The notes under the pieces are model-generated. The model was not told the origin of the DNA, did not search any database, and saw only the letters and a list, made by a program, of their open reading frames with translations. Below are positions 36,749 through 50,421 of a stretch of 64,000 bases of DNA, one piece after another. Position 1 is the stretch's first letter. Each line of letters starts with the position of its first letter. The stretch is from Anaeromyces robustus (lineage: Eukaryota; Neocallimastigomycota; Neocallimastigomycetes; Neocallimastigales; Neocallimastigaceae), in contig MCFG01000140.1 in the NCBI GenBank assembly GCA_002104895.1, positions 42,501-106,500 of the forward strand, read 5' to 3'. The translations under genes and the position numbers were made by a program.

Positions 36749-38326
36749 TTAAATTTCATCATAAGATGGTAACTTGTCAATATCATCATTATTTTCATCA
36801 TTATTATTATTTTTTACTTGATCAATCCTTGCTTCTTCTTCTTTACTTAATCTTTTTGCTTCATCATTTGTTCTTACTGTCATTTGACGATTTGGTAATA
36901 CAGGTTGGGTGGCATTTTGTACACTTATAGTATTGTGACCATTATTTATTGTATTATAATGTACTAATGGAATGGATGATGGTAATATATTATTATTCAT
37001 ATTATTCATCATATTATTATATGTATTTATATATTCTTGGTTATTTTGGTCAATAGCCATATAACTTGGTATATAGTATAAATCACTACCTAATATAGGA
37101 CTTGTCATTAAATTCAATGAATTTCTTGAATTTAATGAATTTCGATTAGTTATTGAGACTCTATTCCTTTTTGCAGATATATGTGGACTAGTGTTCATTC
37201 CACTAATATATGAAGGTGATGTTGTAATACTATTCACTCTTATTGAAGAAGAACCATCATCAATATTAGATAAAGTAGCATGAGAAGGAGGTGGTATATT
37301 AAAATCACTTTGATTACTACTTGTTCCTGAAATTTCACTCATACGTTCCAAAGTATTAATTCTGAATTTTTCAGGATCTTTTTCTTCTTTATTTCTATGC
37401 ATACAATAAAATATTATTAAACTTAAAATTAGAATTCCAATAATAATGCCAAAAATCATCCCTAATAAAGATTTAGTAGGTTTAGCACATTTTCCATTTT
37501 CAATATCATTTTCATTAATTTCTGTATTATTTTTAATTATACCACTTCCATTTATAATATTAGCTTTTTCAATATCTTCATTTGTACATTCTGGAATATC
37601 AATTTTACAAACCGAATTTGAATTTTTTAAAATACAAACGTTTGAATTAGTATAAGAACAGTTATTCATCTTTGGAAATTCAGGAATATAACCACTTAAA
37701 GCTGTATTATTTAATTGCCTATTGAGGGAATATTTTTTTTTTTTTTTTTGAGAATAATAAAATAAATAAATAAATTAATATATATATATATATATATTAT
37801 ATATAATATCATATATAATATATATTTCAATTATTAAATATATTATTAAAATTTGAATTTTTTTGTTAATATGATTAAAAATACAATACAATAAAATAAA
37901 ATAAAATAAAAAAAAAAATGAAATAATTTAATAATATAATTACAATTGTTCTAAATTCCCTAAATCTTTAAGAGAGTAAGGTACTGCTCCATAAAGAGGA
38001 TTATCATTTAAATTTCTGTATAAATAATAATATATATATATATTTTAATAAGTATATGTTCTATCTTATTTTATTTTATTTTTAATTATATTATGAATGA
38101 TATTTATTATGCATACAAAATTTTAAGATTGTTTAGATTTCCAATTGAAGTTGGTATTTCACTACTAATTTTATTCTCGGATAAATCCCTAATATTTTTA
38201 ATAAATATTTAATAATTTTAAAAAATTTAATTAATTTGTAATAAAAATAAAAACATACAAAAATATTGAAAATTTAAATTTATTTATTATTAATAAGGAC
38301 AAGACGAAACAAAACAAAAACAAAAA

Positions 38327-38366
<40 letters not shown>

Positions 38367-39263
38367 CAAAAACATACAAATATTTTAAGTTATTTAATTC
38401 TCCAATATTTTCTGGTAGATGACCTATTAATTTGTTATTTCTGAAACTCCTATTAATTATACAATCATATTTTAAACAATAAATAATTAATATATATAAT
38501 AGAACTAAAAAAAAAAAAATAATAAAATAAAATTATAAAACTGTTGAAACTATTAATAGTTATCAATGATTTTTACAAATTTGTTAAATTCTTCAGTATA
38601 CTAATATTTTGAGGAAAACTACATGAAATATTATCATCTGCTAGTGAACTTTTTTAATAAAAAATTTATAAAGATAAGTACAGTATTAAATGATACAAAA
38701 TAAATTATATGTATATATATAGAAAGAAAATATAATATAATTATCATATGGACATTTACATAAAATGAATATATGGTAAATTACTAATTTGATTTATGAA
38801 TTCTTCAAGATTGGCATTACCAAAATCATAACCTCTTAATTGACTTTTATATATTAATTAAAAAGATATTAATATAATTATTTTGAATTTATATAAATTT
38901 TATATTTTATATTTTATATTTTATTTTTATATTTTTTTATTTTTATCTTTTATTTTTTATTTTTTATTTGAAATATTTATATTTTTTATTTTGAAATATT
39001 TATATTTTTACTTACAGTTTAGTTATATGATTATTTCCATTTACATTTTCACAAGTGATAGAATTTCTAATATTACAACAAGAATTTTCTTTTTTATTGT
39101 TTTTTATATAATTTTTTATAACGTCACAACCCAAGGTATCAAATGCATCTTTTAAAATTGTACATTCATTAGCTTGTGCTGAAATTTCTAAAATGAATTG
39201 TTCGCTAATTAGGACGAATATTAGTATATAATTTAAAATTCTATTTAAATATATACTTTTCAT
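36749..39263 (-). CDS. Leucine-rich-repeat single-pass membrane protein
   Basis: Predicted cell-surface protein with an extracellular LRR domain. Seven exons: 39263-39016, 38843-38760, 38648-38577, 38449-38378, 38188-38117, 38015-37944, 37718-36749, giving 529 residues. The N-terminus is a signal peptide (about 1-30, ILNYILIFVLISEQFILEIS) and an LRR cap with paired cysteines (NSCCNIRNSITC). Plant-type LRRs follow, for example LDLSENKISSEIPTSIGNLN. Exons 3-6 are each exactly 72 bases, phase 2, one 24-residue repeat each. Exon 7 adds a Cys-containing cap, a membrane helix (about 289-311, LLGMIFGIIIGILILSLIIF), and a 218-residue Ser/Asn-rich tail ending LPSYDEI. There is no kinase domain. The ligand is unknown; it may act in adhesion or wall sensing (inference). 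Confidence 0.9.
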
Positions 39264-40659
39264 TTCAATTTTATTTATTTATTTTTTTTTTAATTTATAT
39301 TATCTGAATTAATATTTGCAATTATTTATTTTAAAGATTTATTTTATTTATATTATAATTTACAATTATATATAATTATAATAGTAATGATAATAATAAT
39401 AACAATAATAATAAAAATTTAAGTTTTATATAATAAATACATTTCAATTTACAAAAAAAAAGATATGAATTTAAATTTATTATATATTTTCGACTATCTA
39501 TTATTATTATTTGTTATTATTATAACTATGATAAAACAATTATATTGAATATTTTTATTTAAAAATTAATATTCAAGGATTTTATATTTATTTATTTTTT
39601 GGAATTCTTATTTTTAATATTTTTTTATGTTTATTATTATTATTTTAATAATGACAAATAATTTATTTTTTTATTTATTATTTAAGATATTGAAAGAAAT
39701 TAATATATACTAATTATTTTATTTATTTACTATAAATAATTATTATTTATTAATTATTAATTGTCATTTGTTTACTGTTTTTTTTTTTTTTATTTAAAAC
39801 TATAATTATAAATTAAATTGTTATTTAGTAATAAACTCAATCTTATTATTGATATTTTTATATAAACTTAATAAGAATTAAAAAGATATACTTTATATAA
39901 ATTTGAGATTTTTTTTCTTTATTATATATATAAATTCATTTTATTCTTTTTTTTTTTTTTTTTTGTTTTTAATTTATAAATGTAAATCAATTACATTTAT
40001 AAAAAAATAAAAAAAAAGAATATTTTTATATTGTTATATCATATATATATATATTTAAATGTATATATTATTTATTATATGTAATTTTTTTATTATTATT
40101 ATTTAATTATAATTTTATTAGTATTTTTATACTATATTATTATTTTTTTTTTTTTTTATTTTTTGTTTTAAAATATTAGTATAAAAGAGAAAAAAAGTAA
40201 AATTTTTGTTTTATTTATGATTATTTTTACAATTTAAATTTTATAATAAAATTTAATTTATAATTAATATATTATATTTTTTTTCAAGTTTTATAATTTA
40301 TATTATTTTTTTTATTAAAATTATATTTTATTATATTTAATTATAATATATTCTATTATATTTTATTACAATTTTTATTATATTATATTTTATTATATTA
40401 TATTTTATTATATTATATCTTTTTTTTTTGTTTTTCTTTTTTTTTACTTTTTTTTTTCTATTTTTTACTTTAAACTTTTACTTTTTTTTTCTGTTTTGTT
40501 TTGATTTATTATGTTATACAATAAGATACAAAAAGGTTTTTTTTTAATATGTTACAGATTTATCAAACAATAATTATGATATTTCTGATTTTAACATTTA
40601 CACAATTTTTATTTTATGAAATTTTTATATAGAAATGATAATCCCAATATATAAATTAA

Positions 40660-40850
<191 letters not shown>

Positions 40851-41188
40851 AATTTCATTTTATTTATTTATGATGTAATAGTAAGTTTAATATTTATTAT
40901 AAATTTGAAAGTAGTACAAAATAATAGTTATAATGGTTATTATAACTTTTATATTAAAGCCACATAAATTTTAAATAAATTTATTATATGATGTAACATT
41001 TAAATATTGAAAAATAAGCTGAGTGTAGCATTTCAGCAATGTACATGAAATTTTTTGCATTGACAGGTCCTTTACGCCACATTTCATATTTTAAATTTAT
41101 ATAAATATTTTTTGACGCCACATTTATATAAAAATTTTTTAAGAGAGTTTATATACTAGTACTTGTATATTAAAACATTTCTTATTTA

Positions 41189-41435
41189 TTTCATAATTTA
41201 AAGAATTATAAATATAAATTTTAAATTTCACTTAATATTTTATTTATTTCATAATTTAAAGAATTATAAATATAAATTTTAAATTTCACTTAATATTTTA
41301 TTTATTTCATAATTTAAAGAATTATAAATATAAATTTTAAATTTCACTTAATATTTTTTTTATTTCATAATTTAAAGAATTATAAATATAAATTTTAAAT
41401 TTCACATAATATTTTATTTATTTCATAAGTTAAAT
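41189..41435. repeat. 58-bp tandem repeat, about 4.2 copies
   Basis: A 58-base unit beginning TTTCATAATTTAAAGAATTA and ending CACTTAATATTTTATTTA starts at 41189, 41247, 41305 and 41363, with a partial fifth copy at 41421. The copies are almost identical, so expansion is recent. Confidence 0.9.
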
Positions 41436-42454
41436 AAAAAAAAAAAAGAAATATTAATAAAAAGAAGATACCACTAATAAATTGGTTTCATAAATCAATA
41501 ATAAATAAAATATTGATTTTAATAATATAATAAATTTTTTATTTATTTATTTTATAAGCCACAATATAATACATTTAAATAATACGTTATTTTAATGCGC
41601 GATACATTTACGAAATACATTGCCGAAATGCACACTTCCCAAAAATAAGATATCAATATCAATATATTTTTTATTTTATATGAATCATTCATAATCATTC
41701 ATTATTTTCAATATATATAATAAATAAAAGAAAGTTGAAATAATTATTTTTAATAAATATTTTATAAATACCATTCTTATTTTAAATGGTTAAAAGTATT
41801 TAAAATTAATAATCAATTAATATATTAATTTATTAATAAAATTATCTAAAAAAAAAAAAAAACGCTGAAATAATAATGAAATTACAGGTAAAAAATTTAC
41901 CTTTTTTAAATAATAAATATTAATACATTTAATATTAATAATATATATTTATTTATTTTTATATTAAAATAATTTTGAATCTTTTATTCAACTAATAATT
42001 TATGATTACACAAAATGATCTTTTACAGTAATGAACAAAATATGTAATAAAGAAAAATAGATTAAAAATAATAATAAAATATAATAAAATAAAATAAAAT
42101 AATATTATATATTATATCATCAATTATATTATATATAATATTATATTATATTATATCATAAATTATATTATATATTATATTATATATTATATTATATATT
42201 ATGTATAATAAAAAATTAAAAATGGTAGAATTAATGTTTTTTTTTGGTTAAAAATTTAATTTGTTTATTAATTTGATATTTTAAAAATAAATTAAATTAA
42301 TTTAAATTAAATTAATTTAAAGTTTATAAACCGAAATTGAAAAATTTTTATGGTTTATATTATATTGTTTATATTTATATTATCTAATATGGATATAACC
42401 TTTTTAAAATGGCGCTTCTATAAATTAAATAAAATAGCATGGGTGACATTAAAT

Positions 42455-42496
42455 AAAATATTATAACGAAAAACATAATTTTCGTTATAATATTTT
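42455..42496. repeat. Perfect 18-bp hairpin
   Basis: AAAATATTATAACGAAAA at 42455-42472 is exactly complementary in reverse to 42479-42496, with a 6-base loop. It lies between genes without a nearby stop codon, so it is not an obvious terminator. Confidence 0.8.
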
Positions 42497-42951
42497 TGTA
42501 AAAAAAAATATTTTGTATATATATGTATTATATATATATATACAATATAATTATTATTAAAGTAACATCAATTGTTTATATATATTTTGTAAAAGTAATA
42601 AATAATTCTTCTACTAAATAAAAACACTTAATAATAATAAAAAATAATTAAATTTTTTACTTATGGATTTGAATTATAATATACATATCAAAAATATTGT
42701 TAAATGTTATTATTAATAGTAATTTAATATCAATTTTTATTTATTATATTTTTATTTTTCATTATTGTCTTTCTATTATTTATTTATTATTATAAAATAA
42801 TAATTTGGTTATATTGTTTTTTTTTATAGTATTTATTGATATATATATATATTTACATATTCAATAAATTTTCATTATATTCTATTCTATTTTATTTGAT
42901 ATGTTTTATATAGATATATAAATATAATATAATTTTTATTAAATAAAAGAT

Positions 42952-42953
<2 letters not shown>

Positions 42954-43000
<47 letters not shown>
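42954..43000. repeat. Long poly-T tract
   Basis: About 47 consecutive T just downstream of the 3' end of the ankyrin/anillin/PH gene (which reads on the minus strand, so it is a poly-A tract in the sense of that gene). Confidence 0.9.
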
Positions 43001-43001
<1 letters not shown>

Positions 43002-43071
43002 TTAATTTATATAAATTAAAAATAAGCTAGAATAATAAAAATAAAAAAAATAACTAAATATATATATATTT

Positions 43072-46000
43072 TTAATTTATGTCTTCTTTCTTTTGTAATT
43101 CATCCTTAAAATTTAATAATTCAGTCCACCAATTTGGATATTGAAAATCTTCCCATTCCTGTACAATAATTTGAAGTTCTTTACACCAAGCATTCATATC
43201 ATCTAGTGAATCACATTTAAATTCGATAGCATTTTCATCTTTAAATACTAATTCAAAGATATAATTTTCATTAGATGATAAAGAAGGGTTCATGACAACA
43301 ATTGTTGTGTATTCTTCACCATTTGGTAAAGTATCATTAATAAATTGACTATTTTGAGGGTCTGGCAAAAGTAAATTTATAAATTTACATTGTGTTAAAT
43401 CAATAGAAGCTTTCATTTCAGATGTCTATTTTTTATAAATATTTTGGCAAATCATAATATATTATTAAATAAAAAAAAAAGTATAAAATGATATGTATTT
43501 TAATATTATATAATAGTAATATAATATAAAATATAAAATATAAAATTATGGTATATATTAATAAATTAATTACCTCTGAATTAAATGCCATAAGTTTTTC
43601 TCCAACTAATCTATAGAATCTTCTTTCCCAATCCTAAAAAGAGAAATAATTATATAGTTTTATATTGTTATTTTATTGGTCATTAACATATTAATAAATA
43701 AAGATAAATATATACATTAACATCACCGCCTTTTTGACTTAAGTAACCTGTTTTAGTTTCTGTCTCATGCCAACTTTTACATTCCATACAATCAAGACAA
43801 TCTGCAATTGTTTTTGGAACAAATAAATCCTATTTATATATATATTTTTTATAAAATATAATTGTTTATTGATATTATTATATATATGTATATTTTAATA
43901 AAATAATTATTTATTAATATATTATTATTTATATATATTTTTATATAAAATAATTATTTATTAATATTTTATTATATATAAATATAATTATAAATATTAA
44001 AATATTATTCTCTTTATATTTATGTATAAATATATATATATATTACCTCTTTATATGAAAAGTCTGGAATATAAAATACAGACATATTTAATCTTCCATT
44101 AAGGATAACTAATGGGGAATCTAAACCATCCCATTGCATAACCTTCTTACGGATACGTACACTACCAACTGGTGGTAAATCTATTAAATATTAAATAATA
44201 TTTTGTATATATATTAAAAAAAAATTTATTCATATATTAATAAGAATTGATTAATTAATTAATTAATTAATTAGTTGATTGATTGATTGATTGATTGATT
44301 GATAGATATAATTTTATATAATAACATTAATAAAATCAATCCATCAATATGAACTAGAAAATTATATAATTTTAATTTTTAATTTTAATTATAATTTTAA
44401 TTTTAATTTTTACCTGAATTAGTAGTATTGTTTTTTAATGGTTTTGGTGGGCCAATTTCCCATCTAAAATCATCAATTAATTCACCCATATGTTGCTCTC
44501 TAAGGTTCTTTAAATCAATTGTTATTTTTCCAGCAATAAATGTATTACTATCTGTTGATGAAGAATTACCGGAAGCATTTGTCATTGTACTATAAGTACT
44601 ATAAGTACTATATGTAGAATTCAAACTACTATTACTACCACTAATACAATCATATGTTGATTCACGAGATAAATTATTTGATGATGAAGTTACTGTACTA
44701 TTATTTGTATTATTATTTATGGTATTATTATTGAAAATAGTTTTGATAGATGGATAATTATTACGTTTATGATTATTAATTTGAGTACTGGATCCATGAT
44801 CATTATTTATAAATAGTTTTGATATAGATGAATTAGAAGATAGTGATCTAAATTTAATATCACTTTTTCTTGGTAAAGAATTCATATTGTTTATATCATC
44901 AAACATATTACCATTATAATTCATCATACCATTATTACTCATATGACTACTATTAACACTACTAAAACCATCCATATTTCTATTCTTTTTCCAAAACATT
45001 AATTGTTGTATGGTTTTTTTAGAATGTGTCATAGTACGAGTTAAAGTTGACATACCTGAAGAATTACTATTTTTAGAGGATTTCATTGGCATTTGAGGTG
45101 GTAATAAAATTGAATTCTTTTTAATTAACATAACATTAATTTCTAATAAATTTTGATCCGAATTAATTGGTAGATTAATATCTTCATTCAATGAAATAAT
45201 AGGACTATTTCCATGTATTGCATATTGTTTTGTGGTATAACAAATTTCATCATCACATTTAAATTCACAAAACATAGAATACATACAATCGGTTTCAAAA
45301 TTACCAGAGAAAAATACTGGACATGTAGATTTAATATCCATTTTATTTAATTTAAATAAGAAATTACCTTTAGAAGTTGAAATATAATTTAAATGATCTC
45401 TTGACATTCTTTTAGTAGATTCAAGTTCTCCACTCCATGATGCTTTAAATTGAACCATTTTTTGTTTAGTTTTTGTTTTTTTCATAGATGAAGTAAGTAC
45501 AGATTTATTATTTAATAAATCAACATTTTTAATTAATCCTATTTTATTATGATTTTTTTGTTCATCATAAATTTTTTTTTCTTTTAAAACAATATCTGAA
45601 TGTATATCTTCATCTGTTTCATTTTTACTTTCTTTTATTTTGTCATTTAATATATCAAATTTTGACGTATCAATATTTTCATTTTCATTTGGAATATCAT
45701 TAATTTCATTAACATTATCTTTCTTATCTTCATTTAAAATTTTATTATTTTTTAAATTATTATTCTTTTCATTTTCATTTTCATTTTTATTTTCATTTTC
45801 ATTTTCATTTTCATTTTCATTTGAAGTATTTTGCACTATATTTGGAATTTCTAGTGAGGGTGTTTCCTTTTTTTGTTCTATTTTATTATCAATTACTATA
45901 TTTTTATCTTTTTGTATTTCATCTTTTTCTAATGTTGTAGTTATTTTTTCTTCATTTTCTTTTACTTTTACTTTTTCTTCTTCTTCTTCTTCTTTAGTTT

Positions 46001-48209
46001 TTTTATTTTGATTAATATTAATTTTTGTTGTATTTTTTTCCTCTTTAATTGTTACTTTTGTTGCTGTTTCAGTTTCAGTTTTAGTTTTAGGTTCTTCTTT
46101 TGGCTTTTCAACTTTTGATTTTATTTCTTCTTTTTCATTTATTGATTTTTTTAAACTAGAAATACTTGAATTAATATGATCATCTGATTCATTATATAAA
46201 GTATTATCTGAAAAATCAAAATTACTATTTAATGTAATATTTTCAGAATTCTTTAATTCTTTTAATGGCTCATCTATATTTCTATCAATATTAAAGTCAG
46301 TAAACATCGTACTAAAGTTAGCCTCTTGTGTGACAAATATTTCATCTAATGATAACGAAATTGGATCAATTGTTGGTAAATCTAACGAGAACTATAATTT
46401 TTTTTATAAAGATTTAATATTAAATAAAAATATTAGTATTATAAATATATATAAAAAAAGTTTATATTCTATATTAATATATATGTATATTATATATCAA
46501 TGAAAAAATTATATATTTACTGAATCGAGTTTTAATGACTTTAAATTAAATTTTTATTTAAGATAATAAATAAACATTAACATTAGTAACATTGGAAATA
46601 ATTTTAAATAATATTTATATTTATATTTATATTTATATTTATATTTATATTTATATTTATATTTATTTTTTGCATAATTATATTATATGCTATTATATTA
46701 TATTATTATATTATATTATATATGATATTATATGATATTATATTATAAATGATATATTGTGTCAATTGATATACTTACTAGGTCAGACTTCATATATATT
46801 ATAAAGTATTATTAAAAAAATATATAGTTAATATAACTATTTGTATTAATAATTTATATACATTATATATATTTAATATTAATATAATACTTACGAAGTT
46901 ATATTCATCATCAATTTTTGATTTCTATATCAATATAAAAATTATATAACAGAAAATAAAAATTTTTTTAGTAAAAATTAATGTATTTGCTTATATTTAT
47001 TTACTACAATAATAATTTTTTATTCTTTTAATTCTTATATTTAATTATAATGATATATAATGAATCATATCCACATACAGTTTCAAGTTTAGAAGTCTTT
47101 AAATCTTTATTTGAATCCATATTTTCATTTAACGTAAGATCTGAATTTATTACGGAAGAATCATTAATTGTTTTTGAAATACTGAAATCATCATCACTGA
47201 CAGATATATTTTTGTTATTGTCATTAAGTTCAATATTTGAATTCTCTTTACTTGAGGTATCATTATTATTATTATCGTTTTGTTTGTCATTATTATCATT
47301 TTGTAAAGTTTCATTAACTGATGATTTTTCAATGATTTGTTTATCTTCTTTATTTTCAATGGTTTCTACATTTTGTTTTTTAATATTATTTTCTATTTTA
47401 TCGTTTTGAATAGTTGTTGCTTTTTCTATCTTTTCAAGTGGAGCATCTTTCTTTATTATTTTTTCAGGTATATCTGTTGTTTTTTCTTTTTCAATTTTTA
47501 TTTCTTTTTCCTTTTCCTTTTCCTTTTCCTTTTCTTTTTCTAATTCTATTTCTTTTACCTTTTCCTTTTCTATTTCTATCTTATTTTCTTTTTCTTTTTC
47601 TATCTTATTTTCTTTTTCTTTTTCTCTTTTTATTTTATTTTCTCTTTCTCTAATAAATATTTTACTTATTTCTGAAACTTTATTTGTTGATTCAGTAACA
47701 GGTTTATTATTATTATTACTATTATTATTATTAAATTTTGAACTTAAAAGTTGAACTTTACTTAATTCACATCCTTTTGAATTATTATTTGATTCATTCT
47801 TTTCATTATATGATTGTTTTTCTGATTTTAAGGTATTAACATCAGGTTTAACTTCAGATCCATTAGAATTTTCTATTGTTGTCACTTCTTTACTAATATG
47901 TTTGGTATTTATGTTTTCTGAATTACTTTTAGTATCAGAAGATTGATTAAATGCTTGAATTAGTTTTGAAATATCTCTTTTTTTAATTGAATTTGAAGAT
48001 TCACTTACTGGTGTAATAGTTTCTTTTTTTGTATCTGAAAAAAAAAATGATAAAATTATGTTAGAAAAATTAATTTTTTTAATAAAAGTAATAATATAAT
48101 ATAAAAAAATATTAAAACTTAAATAATATACATTTACCATTTTCTTGCTTTTCAACCTTGGAAGTTTTAGATAATGATGAAGATATTTCTGAATGATTTG
48201 AATTATTAA

Positions 48210-48252
<43 letters not shown>

Positions 48253-49446
48253 TGAATCATTATTTTTATTAGTAAGTGGCTGTGCTGTTGTTGTTGTATC
48301 TTTTTTAGGTATTATTTTTAATTCAATTTCCTTCTTTTCTGTTGTTAATACTGTATTAATTTCATTTTTAATATTTGTATTTTCTATTGGTTTTACAACA
48401 TTTAAAGATTCATTATTGGAAGTATGTGGAGAGGATGATTGATTACCAAAACAATTATTTTTATTAATATTTAATATAGTTGCTTTAATACTTTCTCTTT
48501 CTTTTGTGAAATTTTGGAAATCATTTTCAATTTTTTCAGCTGATGATGTTGTTTTATTACCTGTATCATTAAAACTTTTATTTTTATTAATATTAGAAAT
48601 TGTGGCTTTAATATTCTCTTTTTGACAAATATTTATATCTTTTTCAAGTGCTACATTCATTTTTGGTTTAATTACTTCTCCATTAAAAGTCATATTTTTA
48701 TTAATATTAGATATTGTTTCTTTAATATTTTCCTTTTGACAGATGTTAAAATCTTTTTCTAATGTTGCATTTCTTTCTTTTTTTAGTGATGAATTGTCAC
48801 CGAAACTCATATTATTATTTATATTATTAATAGTTGCTTTAATATTGTCTTTAGCGTTTATAAATATTGGTTTTTTAATCGATTTATCATTAAAATCATT
48901 GCCATTATTAATATTATTAATAATAGATTTTATATTCTTTTGGGCTAATTTTTCTGATTCTTTTGATAATTCATGTGATTTATTATTAATATTGTTATTA
49001 TTATTATTATTTACAAATTTTTCTTTAACACTATTAAAAGCTGATGATGATAATTTATAATCTTTAATTTTATTATTATTTTCAGATATTGAAGTATTAT
49101 TTTCAAACTTTTCTTTTTTTGCTGCTACTAGTTCAACGCTTTTTAAATGTTTAATATCATCATTTATTACATCCGTAGTTTTATCATTAATATTAGTTTT
49201 ATTATTAATTTCATTAGTATTCAATTTAAAATTATTATTATTATTTTTCGGTACTTCTTCATTAGAACTTTGATTGTTTTTTATTTTATTTGGTATTAAA
49301 TTATTGTTTGTATCTTCTTTTTTATCTTCTGTAATGGATACCATTTGTGTATCAATTAAACTATTTATTATATCCATATTTATTATATTTGATAATTTTG
49401 ATTTATCTATTTTTGTAGTATTATTTTCTGGTATTAATTCATTTTC

Positions 49447-49479
<33 letters not shown>

Positions 49480-50346
49480 TTCTTTTACAGAATAATTTTC
49501 ATTTTTATTTTCATTTTCATTATCATTTTTATTATCATTTATTTCATTGCTTTCATTTTCATTTTTAATTGCATTTATTTTTGTAATGTTATCATTATTT
49601 AATTTTTTTTCACTTTGAATTATTTCTTTTTCATTTGAAGATTCATTATTATTATTAATAGTTGTAGTAGATGTACTTTCAATTTTTGATATAGAAGTAT
49701 TAATATCAGTATTTTCACATTGTATAGTTTCATTACTACTTTGAATTTCATCATTTTTTCCTTTTTCCTTTTCTTCTTTTTCTTTTTCTTTTTCTTCTCC
49801 TTCTTCTTCCTCTTCTTTTTCTTTTTCTTCTTTTTCTTCTTCCACTTTTTCTTCTTCTTCCTTTTCTTTTTCTTCTTTTTCTGAAAGTTGACTATTTGTT
49901 ACTTTATTTATTAATATTTTTTCAGTATTTATCATTGTATCCATATTATTTTCATTTTTTTCTTCATTTACATTACTAGTTTTATCATTTTTTGATTTAT
50001 TGTGTTCTATATTTGCTTTAACATCTTCACATTTTTTCAGTGTATCTAATAAACTTTCTTTTCTTCTTAATTCTTCTCTTTTTTTTTCAATTAAATCATT
50101 ATTAATTTCATTTAAATAATCTGAAAGTTCATAATCTGCTGCAACATCAATTGATGTTTTTCCTAAACCATTTTTATAAGATGGATTTTCACCTTTGTTT
50201 AATATTTTATTTATAACTGATCGTTCTCCTAAAAAGGATGCTAAATGAAGTGTTGTATTATCATTACCCCATCTATAATTACTTAAATCTATTTTTTGTG
50301 GAAGTGCCTATCAATAAATAAATAAATAAATAAATAAATAAATATA

Positions 50347-50421
<75 letters not shown>

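Noticed and set aside
39012-39155. Plus-strand hydrophobic frame overlapping the LRR gene start
   Set aside because: The minus-strand frame has a signal peptide, Cys cap and phase-matched LRR exons; the plus-strand frame is composition-driven.
45640-47653. Several Phe/Ser/Leu-rich plus-strand frames
   Set aside because: They are antisense shadows of the Lys/Glu-rich exons of the ankyrin/anillin/PH gene.
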